Assembly (NCBI GenBank): GCA_020048955.1
Contig: JAIFLT010000195.1
Span: 1-39,303, forward strand
Length of the DNA stretch: 39,303 bases
Origin: Flavobacterium sp.
GTDB lineage: Bacteria > Bacteroidota > Bacteroidia > Flavobacteriales > Flavobacteriaceae
Direction: 5' to 3'
Part shown: positions 16,385 to 23,593 of the stretch, piece by piece
How positions within the stretch are numbered: position 1 is the first letter of the stretch
How the letters are laid out: each line of letters begins with the position of its first letter
Translations under genes and position numbers: made by a program
Notes under the pieces: model-generated
Seen by the model: the letters and a program-made list of their open reading frames with translations, nothing else
Told to the model about the DNA's origin: nothing
Database searches by the model: none

Positions 16385-16823
16385 AATAGAAAATTTAATA
16401 GACAAATACTTTGAAGGAGAAACAAGTATTGCCGAAGAAAATGAATTAAAAGTTTATTTTTCTTCTACAGATGTTGCGCAGCATTTAAAACAATACCAAA
16501 CCATTTTTGGTTATTTCTCTAAAGCAAAAGAACAACAGTTTACGCAAGAAATTCCACTACAAACTAAGAAGCGAAATATCGTAGGGTGGTTATCCATTGC
16601 AGCCACAGTTGTTATAATGCTAGGTGTTGGTTCGATGATGTACTTAAATAATGATAAAGCAGCACAATTTGTAGCCTGTTCTCCAGAAGACAACCCAGAG
16701 TTGGCACTTCAACAAACAGAGAAAGCTTTAGCATTAGTTTCAGCACATTTGAATACTGGCATAGAAAGTGTAAGTTATATTAATGAATATGAACAATCAA
16801 AAAATAGAATTTTTAAAAAATAA
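16371..16823 (+). CDS. Probable anti-sigma factor, single-pass membrane protein
   Basis: A 150-residue protein. The N-terminal 60 residues (IENLIDKYFEGETSIAEENELKVYFSS) look like the helical sigma-binding part of Bacteroidetes anti-sigma factors but lack the zinc-binding His-Cys-Cys. One membrane segment follows (about residues 66-88, IVGWLSIAATVVIMLGVGSMMYL), then a periplasmic tail of about 60 residues. Overlap with the sigma factor gene by 14 nt implies translational coupling. The anti-sigma role is an inference from position, size and topology. Confidence 0.7.
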   Translation: MALDRIENLIDKYFEGETSIAEENELKVYFSSTDVAQHLKQYQTIFGYFSKAKEQQFTQEIPLQTKKRNIVGWLSIAATVVIMLGVGSMMYLNNDKAAQFVACSPEDNPELALQQTEKALALVSAHLNTGIESVSYINEYEQSKNRIFKK

Positions 16824-16847
16824 TCAATCAAAAAACGAATAGAAATC

Positions 16848-17411
16848 ATGAAATCAACGATTCACGAATACCAAAAAAGTAATTTTAAAACCATGAGTAA
16901 AAAAATAATTTTAATTCTCGGATTAGTATTAGTATCTAATACCTTATTTGCACAATCAGTCTTTGATAAATTTGATAATCAAGACGATATCACTGCTGTT
17001 GTTGTAAATAAAAAAATGTTTTCAATGTTGAGTAAAGTTGATGCAAAAGACAAACAATCGCAACAATACATTAACTTAATAAAGAAGTTAGACAACCTAA
17101 AAGTGTTTGCAACAGCCAATGACAAAAAGAGTGATGATATGAAAGCTGTAGCGGACAAATATATAAAAACGGCTGGATTAGAAGAGTTAATGAGAATTAA
17201 TGAAAAAGGTAAAACCGTAAAAATTTATGTAAAATCGGGTGCTACTGATTCTCAAGTAAAAGAACTTTTAATGTTTATTGAAGGTTCGGGAAAAGAAGAA
17301 TCTGTATTGATGTCTTTAACAGGAAACTTTGATTTAGATGAGCTTTCTGCACTTACAGACAAAATGAATTTACCCGGTGGAGATGAGTTGAAAAAAGCTG
17401 GTAAAAAATAA
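16848..17411 (+). CDS. Exported DUF4252 protein
   Basis: A 187-residue reading frame; the ATG at 16893 is a likely better start because it gives a standard signal peptide (MSKKIILILGLVLVSNTLFAQ) and a 172-residue protein. The mature part (SVFDKFDNQDDITAVVVNKKMFSMLSKV, then ELMRINEKGKTVKIYVKSG) is typical of DUF4252, a small envelope protein family of Bacteroidetes with no known activity. It commonly follows an ECF sigma factor, as here. It lies 24 nt after the probable anti-sigma gene and 4 nt before a second DUF4252 gene. Confidence 0.85.
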   Translation: MKSTIHEYQKSNFKTMSKKIILILGLVLVSNTLFAQSVFDKFDNQDDITAVVVNKKMFSMLSKVDAKDKQSQQYINLIKKLDNLKVFATANDKKSDDMKAVADKYIKTAGLEELMRINEKGKTVKIYVKSGATDSQVKELLMFIEGSGKEESVLMSLTGNFDLDELSALTDKMNLPGGDELKKAGKK

Positions 17412-17415
17412 GATC

Positions 17416-17952
17416 ATGAGAGTTATCACTTTTTTAGCAATTGCATTGAGTTTACTGTTATTCAGTTGCAATTCGGAGCCTAGTTTACAAAAATATTTTG
17501 TTGACAATCAAGAAAAACCAGGTTTTGTGGTTGTAGATGTTTCTCCAAGTATATTGAATTTAGATAAAACTAAGTTAACAGCAGATCAAAGTAAAGCATT
17601 GTCATCTTTTGAAAAAATGAATATTTTGGCTTATCGAATTAACGATAAAAACAAATCGGAGTTTGATGTAGAAAGAAAGAAAATCAATGAAATTTTGAAA
17701 GACACTACCAATTATCAGCAATTAATGAAGTTTGGTTCAGGAAAAGATGGAGCGTCAATTAGTTTTATTGGTGATGAAGATCATATAGATGAATTCATTC
17801 TTTATGGAAGTAAAAGCGATAACGGATTTGCGGTAGTAAGAATTATAGGAAAAGATATGAATCCAGCAGATGCAATGACTTTTCTTTCGGTATTGAAAGA
17901 ATCTAACATTGATATGAAACAGTTAGAATCATTAAAAGGATTAATGAAATAG
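17416..17952 (+). CDS. DUF4252 lipoprotein
   Basis: A 178-residue paralogue of the preceding protein with a lipoprotein signal (LLLFSCNSEPS, cysteine at residue 18). The domain includes ISFIGDEDHIDEFILYGSKSDNGFAVVRIIGKDMNP. The pairing of a soluble and a lipid-anchored DUF4252 protein behind the same sigma factor suggests both belong to its regulon. The final 11 codons and stop lie inside a perfect 85-bp tandem duplication, so a second copy of the 3' end of the gene follows downstream; the reading frame is not changed. Confidence 0.87.
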   Translation: MRVITFLAIALSLLLFSCNSEPSLQKYFVDNQEKPGFVVVDVSPSILNLDKTKLTADQSKALSSFEKMNILAYRINDKNKSEFDVERKKINEILKDTTNYQQLMKFGSGKDGASISFIGDEDHIDEFILYGSKSDNGFAVVRIIGKDMNPADAMTFLSVLKESNIDMKQLESLKGLMK

Positions 17953-18086
17953 CCATTTAGTATTAGTTTAATAATTATAAAATTTGGGTTAGTTGTAAAA
18001 CAAACAGTTAGAATCATTAAAAGGATTAATGAAATAGCCATTTAGTATTAGTTTAATAATTATAAAATTTGGGTTAGTTGTAAAAC
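17917..18086. repeat. Perfect 85-bp tandem duplication at a gene end
   Basis: Bases 17917-18001 and 18002-18086 are identical. The unit starts AAACAGTTAGAATC, covers the last 11 codons and stop of the DUF4252 lipoprotein gene, and ends GTTGTAAAAC. Both copies are followed by AAA, so short homology may have mediated the event. Complete identity indicates recent origin. Confidence 0.97.
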
Positions 18087-18119
18087 AAAAATTCCGATTC
18101 ATTACGAATCGGAATTTTT
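18087..18119. terminator. Bidirectional terminator between the DUF4252 operon and crtZ
   Basis: A perfect 14-bp stem (AAAAATTCCGATTC-type arms at 18087-18100 and 18106-18119) with loop ATTAC. T-runs follow on both strands. It serves the plus-strand sigma factor operon and the minus-strand carotenoid operon; the crtZ stop is at its right edge. Confidence 0.9.
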
Positions 18120-18565
18120 TATTTTTGTTTGAAATATTTTAACGGAACAAACAACATTCCAAAACATTCACCATCACCTTTACCAATATGTTTGTGGTGC
18201 ATTTTGTGCGCTCTTCTTACACCTTTTGCATAGATATTGTTGGCATTTCTAAATAACTTAAAACGTTGGTGAATAAAAATATCATGTACAATAAAATACG
18301 CTAAACCATAGGCAAAAATTCCTAATCCAATAGAAATTCCTATTTCTAAAATTCCTTTTTGCCATAATAAAAAACAGCCAATACTTACCACTGCATAAAA
18401 AATAAAAAACGCATCATTTCTTTCAAACCAAGAATCGTGATCTTTTTTGTGATGGTCGGCATGAAGACTCCAAAGAAATCCGTGCATGATATACTTATGA
18501 GTAAACCAAGCCATAAATTCCATTATAACAAACGTTAAAACAAAGACCAATACATGTAGACACAT
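18119..18565 (-). CDS. crtZ: Beta-carotene hydroxylase CrtZ
   Basis: A 148-residue integral membrane di-iron hydroxylase of the fatty acid hydroxylase superfamily. The histidine clusters HKYIMHG, HADHHKK, HDIFIHQRF and HKMHHKH are all present and in the family order. Hydrophobic segments lie near residues 4-20 and 50-90. It adds hydroxyls to the rings of beta-carotene to give zeaxanthin. It starts 3 nt after the crtB stop and is last in carH-crtI-crtB-crtZ. A lycopene cyclase gene, needed between phytoene desaturase and this step, is not in the window. Confidence 0.93.
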   Translation of the reverse strand: MCLHVLVFVLTFVIMEFMAWFTHKYIMHGFLWSLHADHHKKDHDSWFERNDAFFIFYAVVSIGCFLLWQKGILEIGISIGLGIFAYGLAYFIVHDIFIHQRFKLFRNANNIYAKGVRRAHKMHHKHIGKGDGECFGMLFVPLKYFKQK

Positions 18566-18568
18566 AAT

Positions 18569-19408
18569 TTATATAATATTTAATTTATAAGAAAAATAAC
18601 ATTTGGCAAAAAGCCCATATTTTTGATAATCAGAAACTCTAATTCTAGTATTTTTTATTTCAGTTGATGGTGTTTTCTTTAATTTAGAAAGCAATTTTTT
18701 GTAATAAATGTAAGAGGTATAAACACCAAACTTAGCTTCTAGTGGTAAACCAACTATTCCTTGATAACCAGCTTCAAAATCGGCTTCTATTTCTCTAATG
18801 ATTTCATTTTTTGAAGCTTCATCTAATTTTGTTAAATCGGTATTTGGGAAATAAGTGCGACTTAAATCTTCAAAATCGGCTTTCAAATCTCTAAGAAAAT
18901 TCACTTTTTGAAATGCCGAGCCCAATCGCATGGCAGCATGTTTCAGCTCTTCATATTTTGCTTCGTTTCCGTTTACAAAAACTTTAAGGCACATCAATCC
19001 AACTACATCTGCCGAACCGTAAATATATTCGTTATATTCTTCTTTAGTTTTGTATTCTGATTTTACCAAATCAAGTTTCATACTTTTCATAAAAGCATCA
19101 ATCAATTCACTAGGAATTTGATATTTATGAACCGTGTGTTGAAACGAATTTAATATTGGATTTAAACTAATTTTGCTTTGTAGAGCGGCTTCCAAATCTT
19201 TTTCAAATAAATTGAACAACTCTTCTTTGTTGTAATCGTGAAAGGAATCAACAATTTCGTCAGCAAAACGCACAAATCCATAAATATTATAAACATCTTG
19301 TCGGATGCTAGGAGCCAACATTCTTACAGCAGAGGAGAACGAAGTGCTGTATGACTTGGTTACATTCTTGCTACATTCAAAAGATACGGTGTCAAAAAGT
19401 GATTTCAT
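18569..19408 (-). CDS. crtB: Phytoene synthase CrtB
   Basis: A 279-residue squalene/phytoene synthase that condenses two geranylgeranyl diphosphates to phytoene. The first aspartate-rich motif is GFVRFADEIVDSF and the second is FQKVNFLRDLKADFEDLSRTYFP. The substrate-binding YSTSFSSAVRML segment is at the N terminus. Length is normal. The start lies 11 nt downstream of the crtI stop and the product feeds CrtI, so the gene order fits one pathway and one transcript. Confidence 0.94.
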   Translation of the reverse strand: MKSLFDTVSFECSKNVTKSYSTSFSSAVRMLAPSIRQDVYNIYGFVRFADEIVDSFHDYNKEELFNLFEKDLEAALQSKISLNPILNSFQHTVHKYQIPSELIDAFMKSMKLDLVKSEYKTKEEYNEYIYGSADVVGLMCLKVFVNGNEAKYEELKHAAMRLGSAFQKVNFLRDLKADFEDLSRTYFPNTDLTKLDEASKNEIIREIEADFEAGYQGIVGLPLEAKFGVYTSYIYYKKLLSKLKKTPSTEIKNTRIRVSDYQKYGLFAKCYFSYKLNII

Positions 19409-19419
19409 CTATTTAAATT

Positions 19420-20880
19420 TTAGCGGTGTTTTTTTATTAAATCGGCAACAAGCTTCCCTGAAATTAATGCAGGTGGAACTCCTGGTCCTGGAACTGTTAA
19501 TTGTCCTGTAAAATACAAACTTTTAACTTTTTTACTCTTCAATTTAGGTCTTAAAAAGGCTGTTTGCAATAACGTGTTTGCCATTCCGTAAGCATTACCT
19601 TTGTATGAATTGTATTCTTTTATAAAATCCTTTACGCAGAAAGATTCTCTAAAGATAATATTATTTTCTACATCTTGTTGCGTAATTTTTTCAAATCTAG
19701 AAATTATTTTTTTAAAATATTTTTCTCTTAGCTCCTCTGTATCCTCAATTCCTGGCGCAATTGGAATAAGGAAAAACCCGTTTTCACAATTTGTAGGTGC
19801 TAAATCAGTGTTAGTTACTGAGGTGAAATTAGCGTAAAATAAAGGTTCTTTGGGCCATTTAGGAGTGTCATATATTTCTGAAGCATGTACATCAAAATCT
19901 ACATCAAAAAACAGATTGTGATGTTCAACATTTTTTAACTTTTTATCGAAACCAACATAAAATAGTAGAGAAGAAGGCGCAAATATCTTTTTATCCCAAT
20001 ATTTTTCAGAATATTGTCTGTATTCTCTATCTAGCAGAGTTTCAGTATGATGATAATCTGCACCTGATAAAATAATATCGGCAGAAACCTCTTCACCATT
20101 TACTACTATTGCTGTAGCTTTTTTATCATTAACTATTATTTTATCTATGTTTGCATTGGTATAAATAGTTACACCTAGTTCTTTAGCCAGTTTTTCTATT
20201 CCTAGTATTACACTATACATGCCGCCAGTTGGTTGCCAAGTACCTAGTCCGAAATCAGCATAATTCATAAAACTGTAAAATGAGGGGGTATCCGATGGTT
20301 TTGCTCCTAAAAACAAAACAGGAAATTCAAGAATTTGTATAAGCTTTTTGTTCTTAAATTTTTTTCTTACATCTTTGCTTATATTAGAAAAAAACTGATT
20401 TACTCTGGTTGCAGTTTCTAAAGTAATAAGTTCTAAAGGTGATTCACCCGGACGATATACTAGGTCTTTTATAGCAATATTATAATTGCTTTGGGCTTCC
20501 TTCATAAACGATTCTAACTTTGCACCGCTACCACTTTCAATTTTTTCAAACGTTGCTGTAATTTCTTTCAGATTATCGGCAATCGTTACAAAGTCATTTA
20601 TTCCAAAAAAAACTTTGTAGGCAGGTGATAACTTTGTAAGAGTGTAATAATCTGAAGGTTTCTTGTCAAAATCATTAAAGAATTTTTCAAACACATCGGG
20701 CATCCAGTACCATGATGGTCCAATGTCAAAAGTAAAACCGTCTTTTTTTAATTGTCTGGCTCTTCCACCAATGGTGCTGTTTTTTTCGTAAATAGTTACT
20801 TTGTTACCCTCTTTTGCCAAATAGCAAGCAGCAGCCAAAGCTGAAAATCCTGAACCTATTATTTTTATATTTTTTCTCAT
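19420..20880 (-). CDS. crtI: Phytoene desaturase CrtI
   Basis: The track starts at 20913, but the ATG at 20880 (MRKNIKIIGSGF) matches the family start and keeps the upstream promoter box outside the gene. That gives 486 residues. The FAD-binding motif is IIGSGFSALAAACYLAKEGNKVTIYEKN, followed by GGRARQLKKDGFTFDIGPSWYWMPDVFE; the C-terminal flavin motif is LYFTGQLTVPGPGVPPALISGKL. The enzyme desaturates phytoene to lycopene in the membrane. It is 54 nt downstream of the carH-like gene. The TACTTTTG box at 20897-20890 ends only 9 nt before the ATG, implying a very short leader if used. Confidence 0.94.
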   Translation of the reverse strand: MRKNIKIIGSGFSALAAACYLAKEGNKVTIYEKNSTIGGRARQLKKDGFTFDIGPSWYWMPDVFEKFFNDFDKKPSDYYTLTKLSPAYKVFFGINDFVTIADNLKEITATFEKIESGSGAKLESFMKEAQSNYNIAIKDLVYRPGESPLELITLETATRVNQFFSNISKDVRKKFKNKKLIQILEFPVLFLGAKPSDTPSFYSFMNYADFGLGTWQPTGGMYSVILGIEKLAKELGVTIYTNANIDKIIVNDKKATAIVVNGEEVSADIILSGADYHHTETLLDREYRQYSEKYWDKKIFAPSSLLFYVGFDKKLKNVEHHNLFFDVDFDVHASEIYDTPKWPKEPLFYANFTSVTNTDLAPTNCENGFFLIPIAPGIEDTEELREKYFKKIISRFEKITQQDVENNIIFRESFCVKDFIKEYNSYKGNAYGMANTLLQTAFLRPKLKSKKVKSLYFTGQLTVPGPGVPPALISGKLVADLIKKHR

Positions 20881-20881
20881 A

Positions 20882-20897
20882 TTGTTTAACAAAAGTA
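20882..20897 (-). promoter_or_regulatory. Promoter and candidate CarH operator before crtI
   Basis: The plus strand reads TTGTTTAACAAAAGTA. It combines TTGTTTAACAA, a perfect 5+1+5 palindrome, with TACTTTTG (TAnnTTTG on the minus strand). The same 16-mer, differing only at the central base, precedes the carH-like gene. A second TTGTTTA lies about 21 nt upstream on the minus strand. Confidence 0.55.
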
Positions 20898-20934
20898 GCA
20901 AAAAGCTAAACAATAAAAAAGTTTTATGAAAATT

Positions 20935-21831
20935 TTATAAGTTTTCAATTAGTTCGTTTATTGTTTTAAAAGGTCTTATCTTATCATTTAAGATCTTTTG
21001 GTCAACGTATTCTGTCATTCTTCCAATGAGCCATAGCTCCGATGTATCGTCTAGAATTTGATCTTTTAGTTCTTTTATATAGTTATTTACATTAGCTTTT
21101 TCTGGCTCAACGGTCATGTAACAAATGTAAGTGATATTATCGAAATATTTTTTTAAATCTTTTAGACTTTCCATAGGAACGCTTTCACCCAGATAAATGG
21201 TTTTGTAACCGTTTAAAAGAATGTCATAATTCAAATACATCAATCCCAATTCATGAATTTCATTCATGGGCAAATAAAGTACGAATAATCTGTTGTTTTT
21301 GGTTGGTTGTTGGGTCTGGATTTTCTCAGTATTTGTTAGTAATTTCAATTTTATGAGATAACTAATAAAATGTTCGTGAGCAGGCGTAATCGTATCAGAT
21401 TGCCAAAGAAACCCAATTTCTTCCATCAATGGAATAAAGACTTCAAAGAAAACTTCTCTAAATGATTTTTCAGAAAGTAAAGCGTCATAAGTGTTAAAAA
21501 ATAGCGTTTGGTCAAAATTCATCATTGCCAATTTAAAAGAACTTATGGCATGACTTTTTGCACTTTTAGCAGAAACAATATCGCGAACTAATTCGGGAAT
21601 TTTTTCATGAGGCATTTTCGAAATTTTCGAAATTTTATAGCCATAATCATGCAACAATGTAATATTTAAAAGTTTTTGCAACGCATTCAAATCATAAAAA
21701 CGAATGTTGGTATCCGTGCGCATTGGTTCCAAAACATTGTATCGTTTTTCCCATATTCTAATGGTGTGTGCCTTGATTCCTGAAAGGTTTTCTAAGTCTT
21801 TTATGCTGAAAGTATTTTTAACACTGTTCAT
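20935..21831 (-). CDS. carH: MerR-family regulator with B12-binding domain, CarH-like photoreceptor
   Basis: The ATG at 21831 (MNSVKNTFSIKDL) gives 298 residues; the track start at 21855 overlaps the promoter box. Residues 5-75 are a MerR winged helix (FSIKDLENLSGIKAHTIRIWEKRY). Then follow a helical bundle and a cobalamin-binding Rossmann domain. The light-sensor signature W-x9-EH is present: W143, E153, H154 in LWQSDTITPAHEH. The axial-histidine motif E-x-H-x-x-G is also present: E191-I-H193-E-L-G196. These match the positions W131, E141, H142 and H177 known in Thermus CarH. With adenosylcobalamin in the dark, CarH proteins repress carotenoid genes; light breaks the tetramer and relieves repression. 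It lies directly before crtI-crtB-crtZ, as expected. Confidence 0.85.
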   Translation of the reverse strand: MNSVKNTFSIKDLENLSGIKAHTIRIWEKRYNVLEPMRTDTNIRFYDLNALQKLLNITLLHDYGYKISKISKMPHEKIPELVRDIVSAKSAKSHAISSFKLAMMNFDQTLFFNTYDALLSEKSFREVFFEVFIPLMEEIGFLWQSDTITPAHEHFISYLIKLKLLTNTEKIQTQQPTKNNRLFVLYLPMNEIHELGLMYLNYDILLNGYKTIYLGESVPMESLKDLKKYFDNITYICYMTVEPEKANVNNYIKELKDQILDDTSELWLIGRMTEYVDQKILNDKIRPFKTINELIENL

Positions 21832-21844
21832 TGTTTTACTATTT

Positions 21845-21860
21845 TTGTTAAACAAAAGTA
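21845..21860 (-). promoter_or_regulatory. Promoter and candidate CarH operator before carH
   Basis: The plus strand reads TTGTTAAACAAAAGTA: palindrome TTGTTAAACAA overlapping the minus-strand -7 element TACTTTTG at 21860-21853. It is shared, apart from one central base, with the crtI upstream region. A second TTTGTTTA lies 22 nt further upstream. This suggests autoregulation. Confidence 0.55.
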
Positions 21861-22090
21861 CTAAAAAAAATAAACAAATGCTAAAATTTAGGAAATTTTT
21901 AGATTAGAGGAAATTGAACTGAAATAAATATTTATTATAAATAATACCTATTAGATTTATATATTAGTCAATTGTTAGAAAAAATAACTTGAATATTATC
22001 AGGCTATTTTATAAACCAAATTGGTGTAAGTTGATCAAAAAATACAAGTCGAATAATTAAATATTAAAAAAGATAATATAACTAAAATAG

Positions 22091-23593
22091 TTACTTCAAT
22101 CCCTCAATAATTGCTCTAAAACTAGCCAATCCAGCTTCAATGTTTTCTACAATATCCAATGCTAAAACATCAGGGTCGGGCAAATTATCTAAATCGGCTA
22201 ATGATTTATCTTTTAGCCATGTAATATCCAAACTGGTTTTATCCCTTGCCATAATTTCATCATACGTAAACTTTCTCCATCGTCCTTCTGGTCCTGAGCC
22301 TGTCGAAGGGTCGGCGTTGTAAGTTTCGGCTCTTTTGTTGATATTTTCAGCGTTGTATAAAGTAATAAAATCACGCAAGTCTTCCAACTTCAACGGATTC
22401 TTTTTCAACGTATGATGAATGTTAGTTCTATAATCATACACCCAAACTTCTTTTGTCCAAGGGTCTTTGCTTGAAGGTTTACCATCAAAGAATAGTACGT
22501 TTGCTTTTACACCATTAGCATAGAAAATACCTGTTGGTAAACGTAAAATGGTATGCAAATTGGTAGTATCTAATAACTTTTTACGTACCGTTTCTCCCAC
22601 ACCACCTTCAAACAAAACATTATCAGGCAATACGACTGCTGCTTGTCCTGTGGTTTTAAGCATGGTGCGAATGTGTTGCACAAAGTTCAATTGCTTATTA
22701 CTTGTGGTTACCCAAAAGTCTTGACGATTATAGGTCAAATCTTCTTTTTCTTGTTCGCCTGCTTCATTGGTAAAGGTCATGCTACTTTTTTTACCAAATG
22801 GCGGATTAGCTAAAATATAATCATAGGTTGTACTTGAAGTTGTAATTAGTGAATCATTAGGCGAAATAAAATTATCTGAATCAATATCGCCTATGTTGTG
22901 CAAAAACAAATTCATTAAAGCCAAACGTCTTGTACTAGCAACAATTTCGTTACCGAAAAATGTTTCATATTTCAAGAACTGTCTAGCTTCTTTATCTAAT
23001 TCTCTGTTGTCAACTATCCAATCATAAGCTGCTAAAAAGAAACCACCTGTTCCACAAGCTGGATCGGCTATAGTTTTGTTGGGTTCTGGGCGCAAACACT
23101 CTACCATCGCTTTGATTAATGGTCGAGGCGTGAAGTACTGACCAGCTCCGCTTTTAGTATCCTCGGCGTTTTTTTCTAAAATTCCTTCATAGATGTCGCC
23201 TTTATCTTTTACGCCCATCAATATCCAGTTCTCGGCATTGATAAGCGCGATGAGTTTGTACAACTTGGCTGGGTCTTGTATTTTGTTTTGACTCTTGACA
23301 AAGATTTGCCCCAAGATGCCTTTTTCTTTGGCTAACTCTCGCAACATAATGTTGTAATGCGTTTCTAACTCCGTACCACTTTTACTCGTTAGAGTCTCCC
23401 AAGCAAATTCGCTCGGTATAGGCATCGTTCTATTGTGTGGCGGTTTGGTATATTCGTCTGCCATTTTTAGGAATAACAAATACGTTAGTTGCTCCAAGTA
23501 GTCGCCATAACCCACGCCATCGTCTCTCAAGGTTTGGCAAAATGCCCATACTTTGGATACTATACTAGAGGTGTTTGTGTTTTCTTTACTCAT
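22091..23593 (-). CDS. hsdM: Type I restriction-modification methyltransferase subunit HsdM
   Basis: A 500-residue N6-adenine methyltransferase. The N-terminal helical domain (VWAFCQTLRDDGVGYGDYLEQLTYLLFLKMADE) is followed by the S-adenosylmethionine motif IADPACGTGGFFLAA and the catalytic NPPFG in DYILANPPFGKKSS. It pairs with HsdS to methylate the recognition site and with HsdR for cleavage. Its ATG overlaps the stop of the antitoxin gene as TAATG, so its translation is probably coupled to the antitoxin. Near the C terminus the segment DPSTGSGPEG is encoded by a G+C-rich repeat also found in hsdR. It is the last gene of the operon, an unusual position for hsdM. Confidence 0.95.
   Translation of the reverse strand: MSKENTNTSSIVSKVWAFCQTLRDDGVGYGDYLEQLTYLLFLKMADEYTKPPHNRTMPIPSEFAWETLTSKSGTELETHYNIMLRELAKEKGILGQIFVKSQNKIQDPAKLYKLIALINAENWILMGVKDKGDIYEGILEKNAEDTKSGAGQYFTPRPLIKAMVECLRPEPNKTIADPACGTGGFFLAAYDWIVDNRELDKEARQFLKYETFFGNEIVASTRRLALMNLFLHNIGDIDSDNFISPNDSLITTSSTTYDYILANPPFGKKSSMTFTNEAGEQEKEDLTYNRQDFWVTTSNKQLNFVQHIRTMLKTTGQAAVVLPDNVLFEGGVGETVRKKLLDTTNLHTILRLPTGIFYANGVKANVLFFDGKPSSKDPWTKEVWVYDYRTNIHHTLKKNPLKLEDLRDFITLYNAENINKRAETYNADPSTGSGPEGRWRKFTYDEIMARDKTSLDITWLKDKSLADLDNLPDPDVLALDIVENIEAGLASFRAIIEGLK
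22284..22310. repeat. Short G+C-rich repeat inside hsdM
   Basis: CCTTC and GAAGG flank the core CTGAGCCTGTCGAAG (22294-22308). The core occurs again in hsdR at 29047-29061 with one change. Its base composition differs from the A+T-rich surroundings, and it is read in frame as STGSGPEG. Confidence 0.7.
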
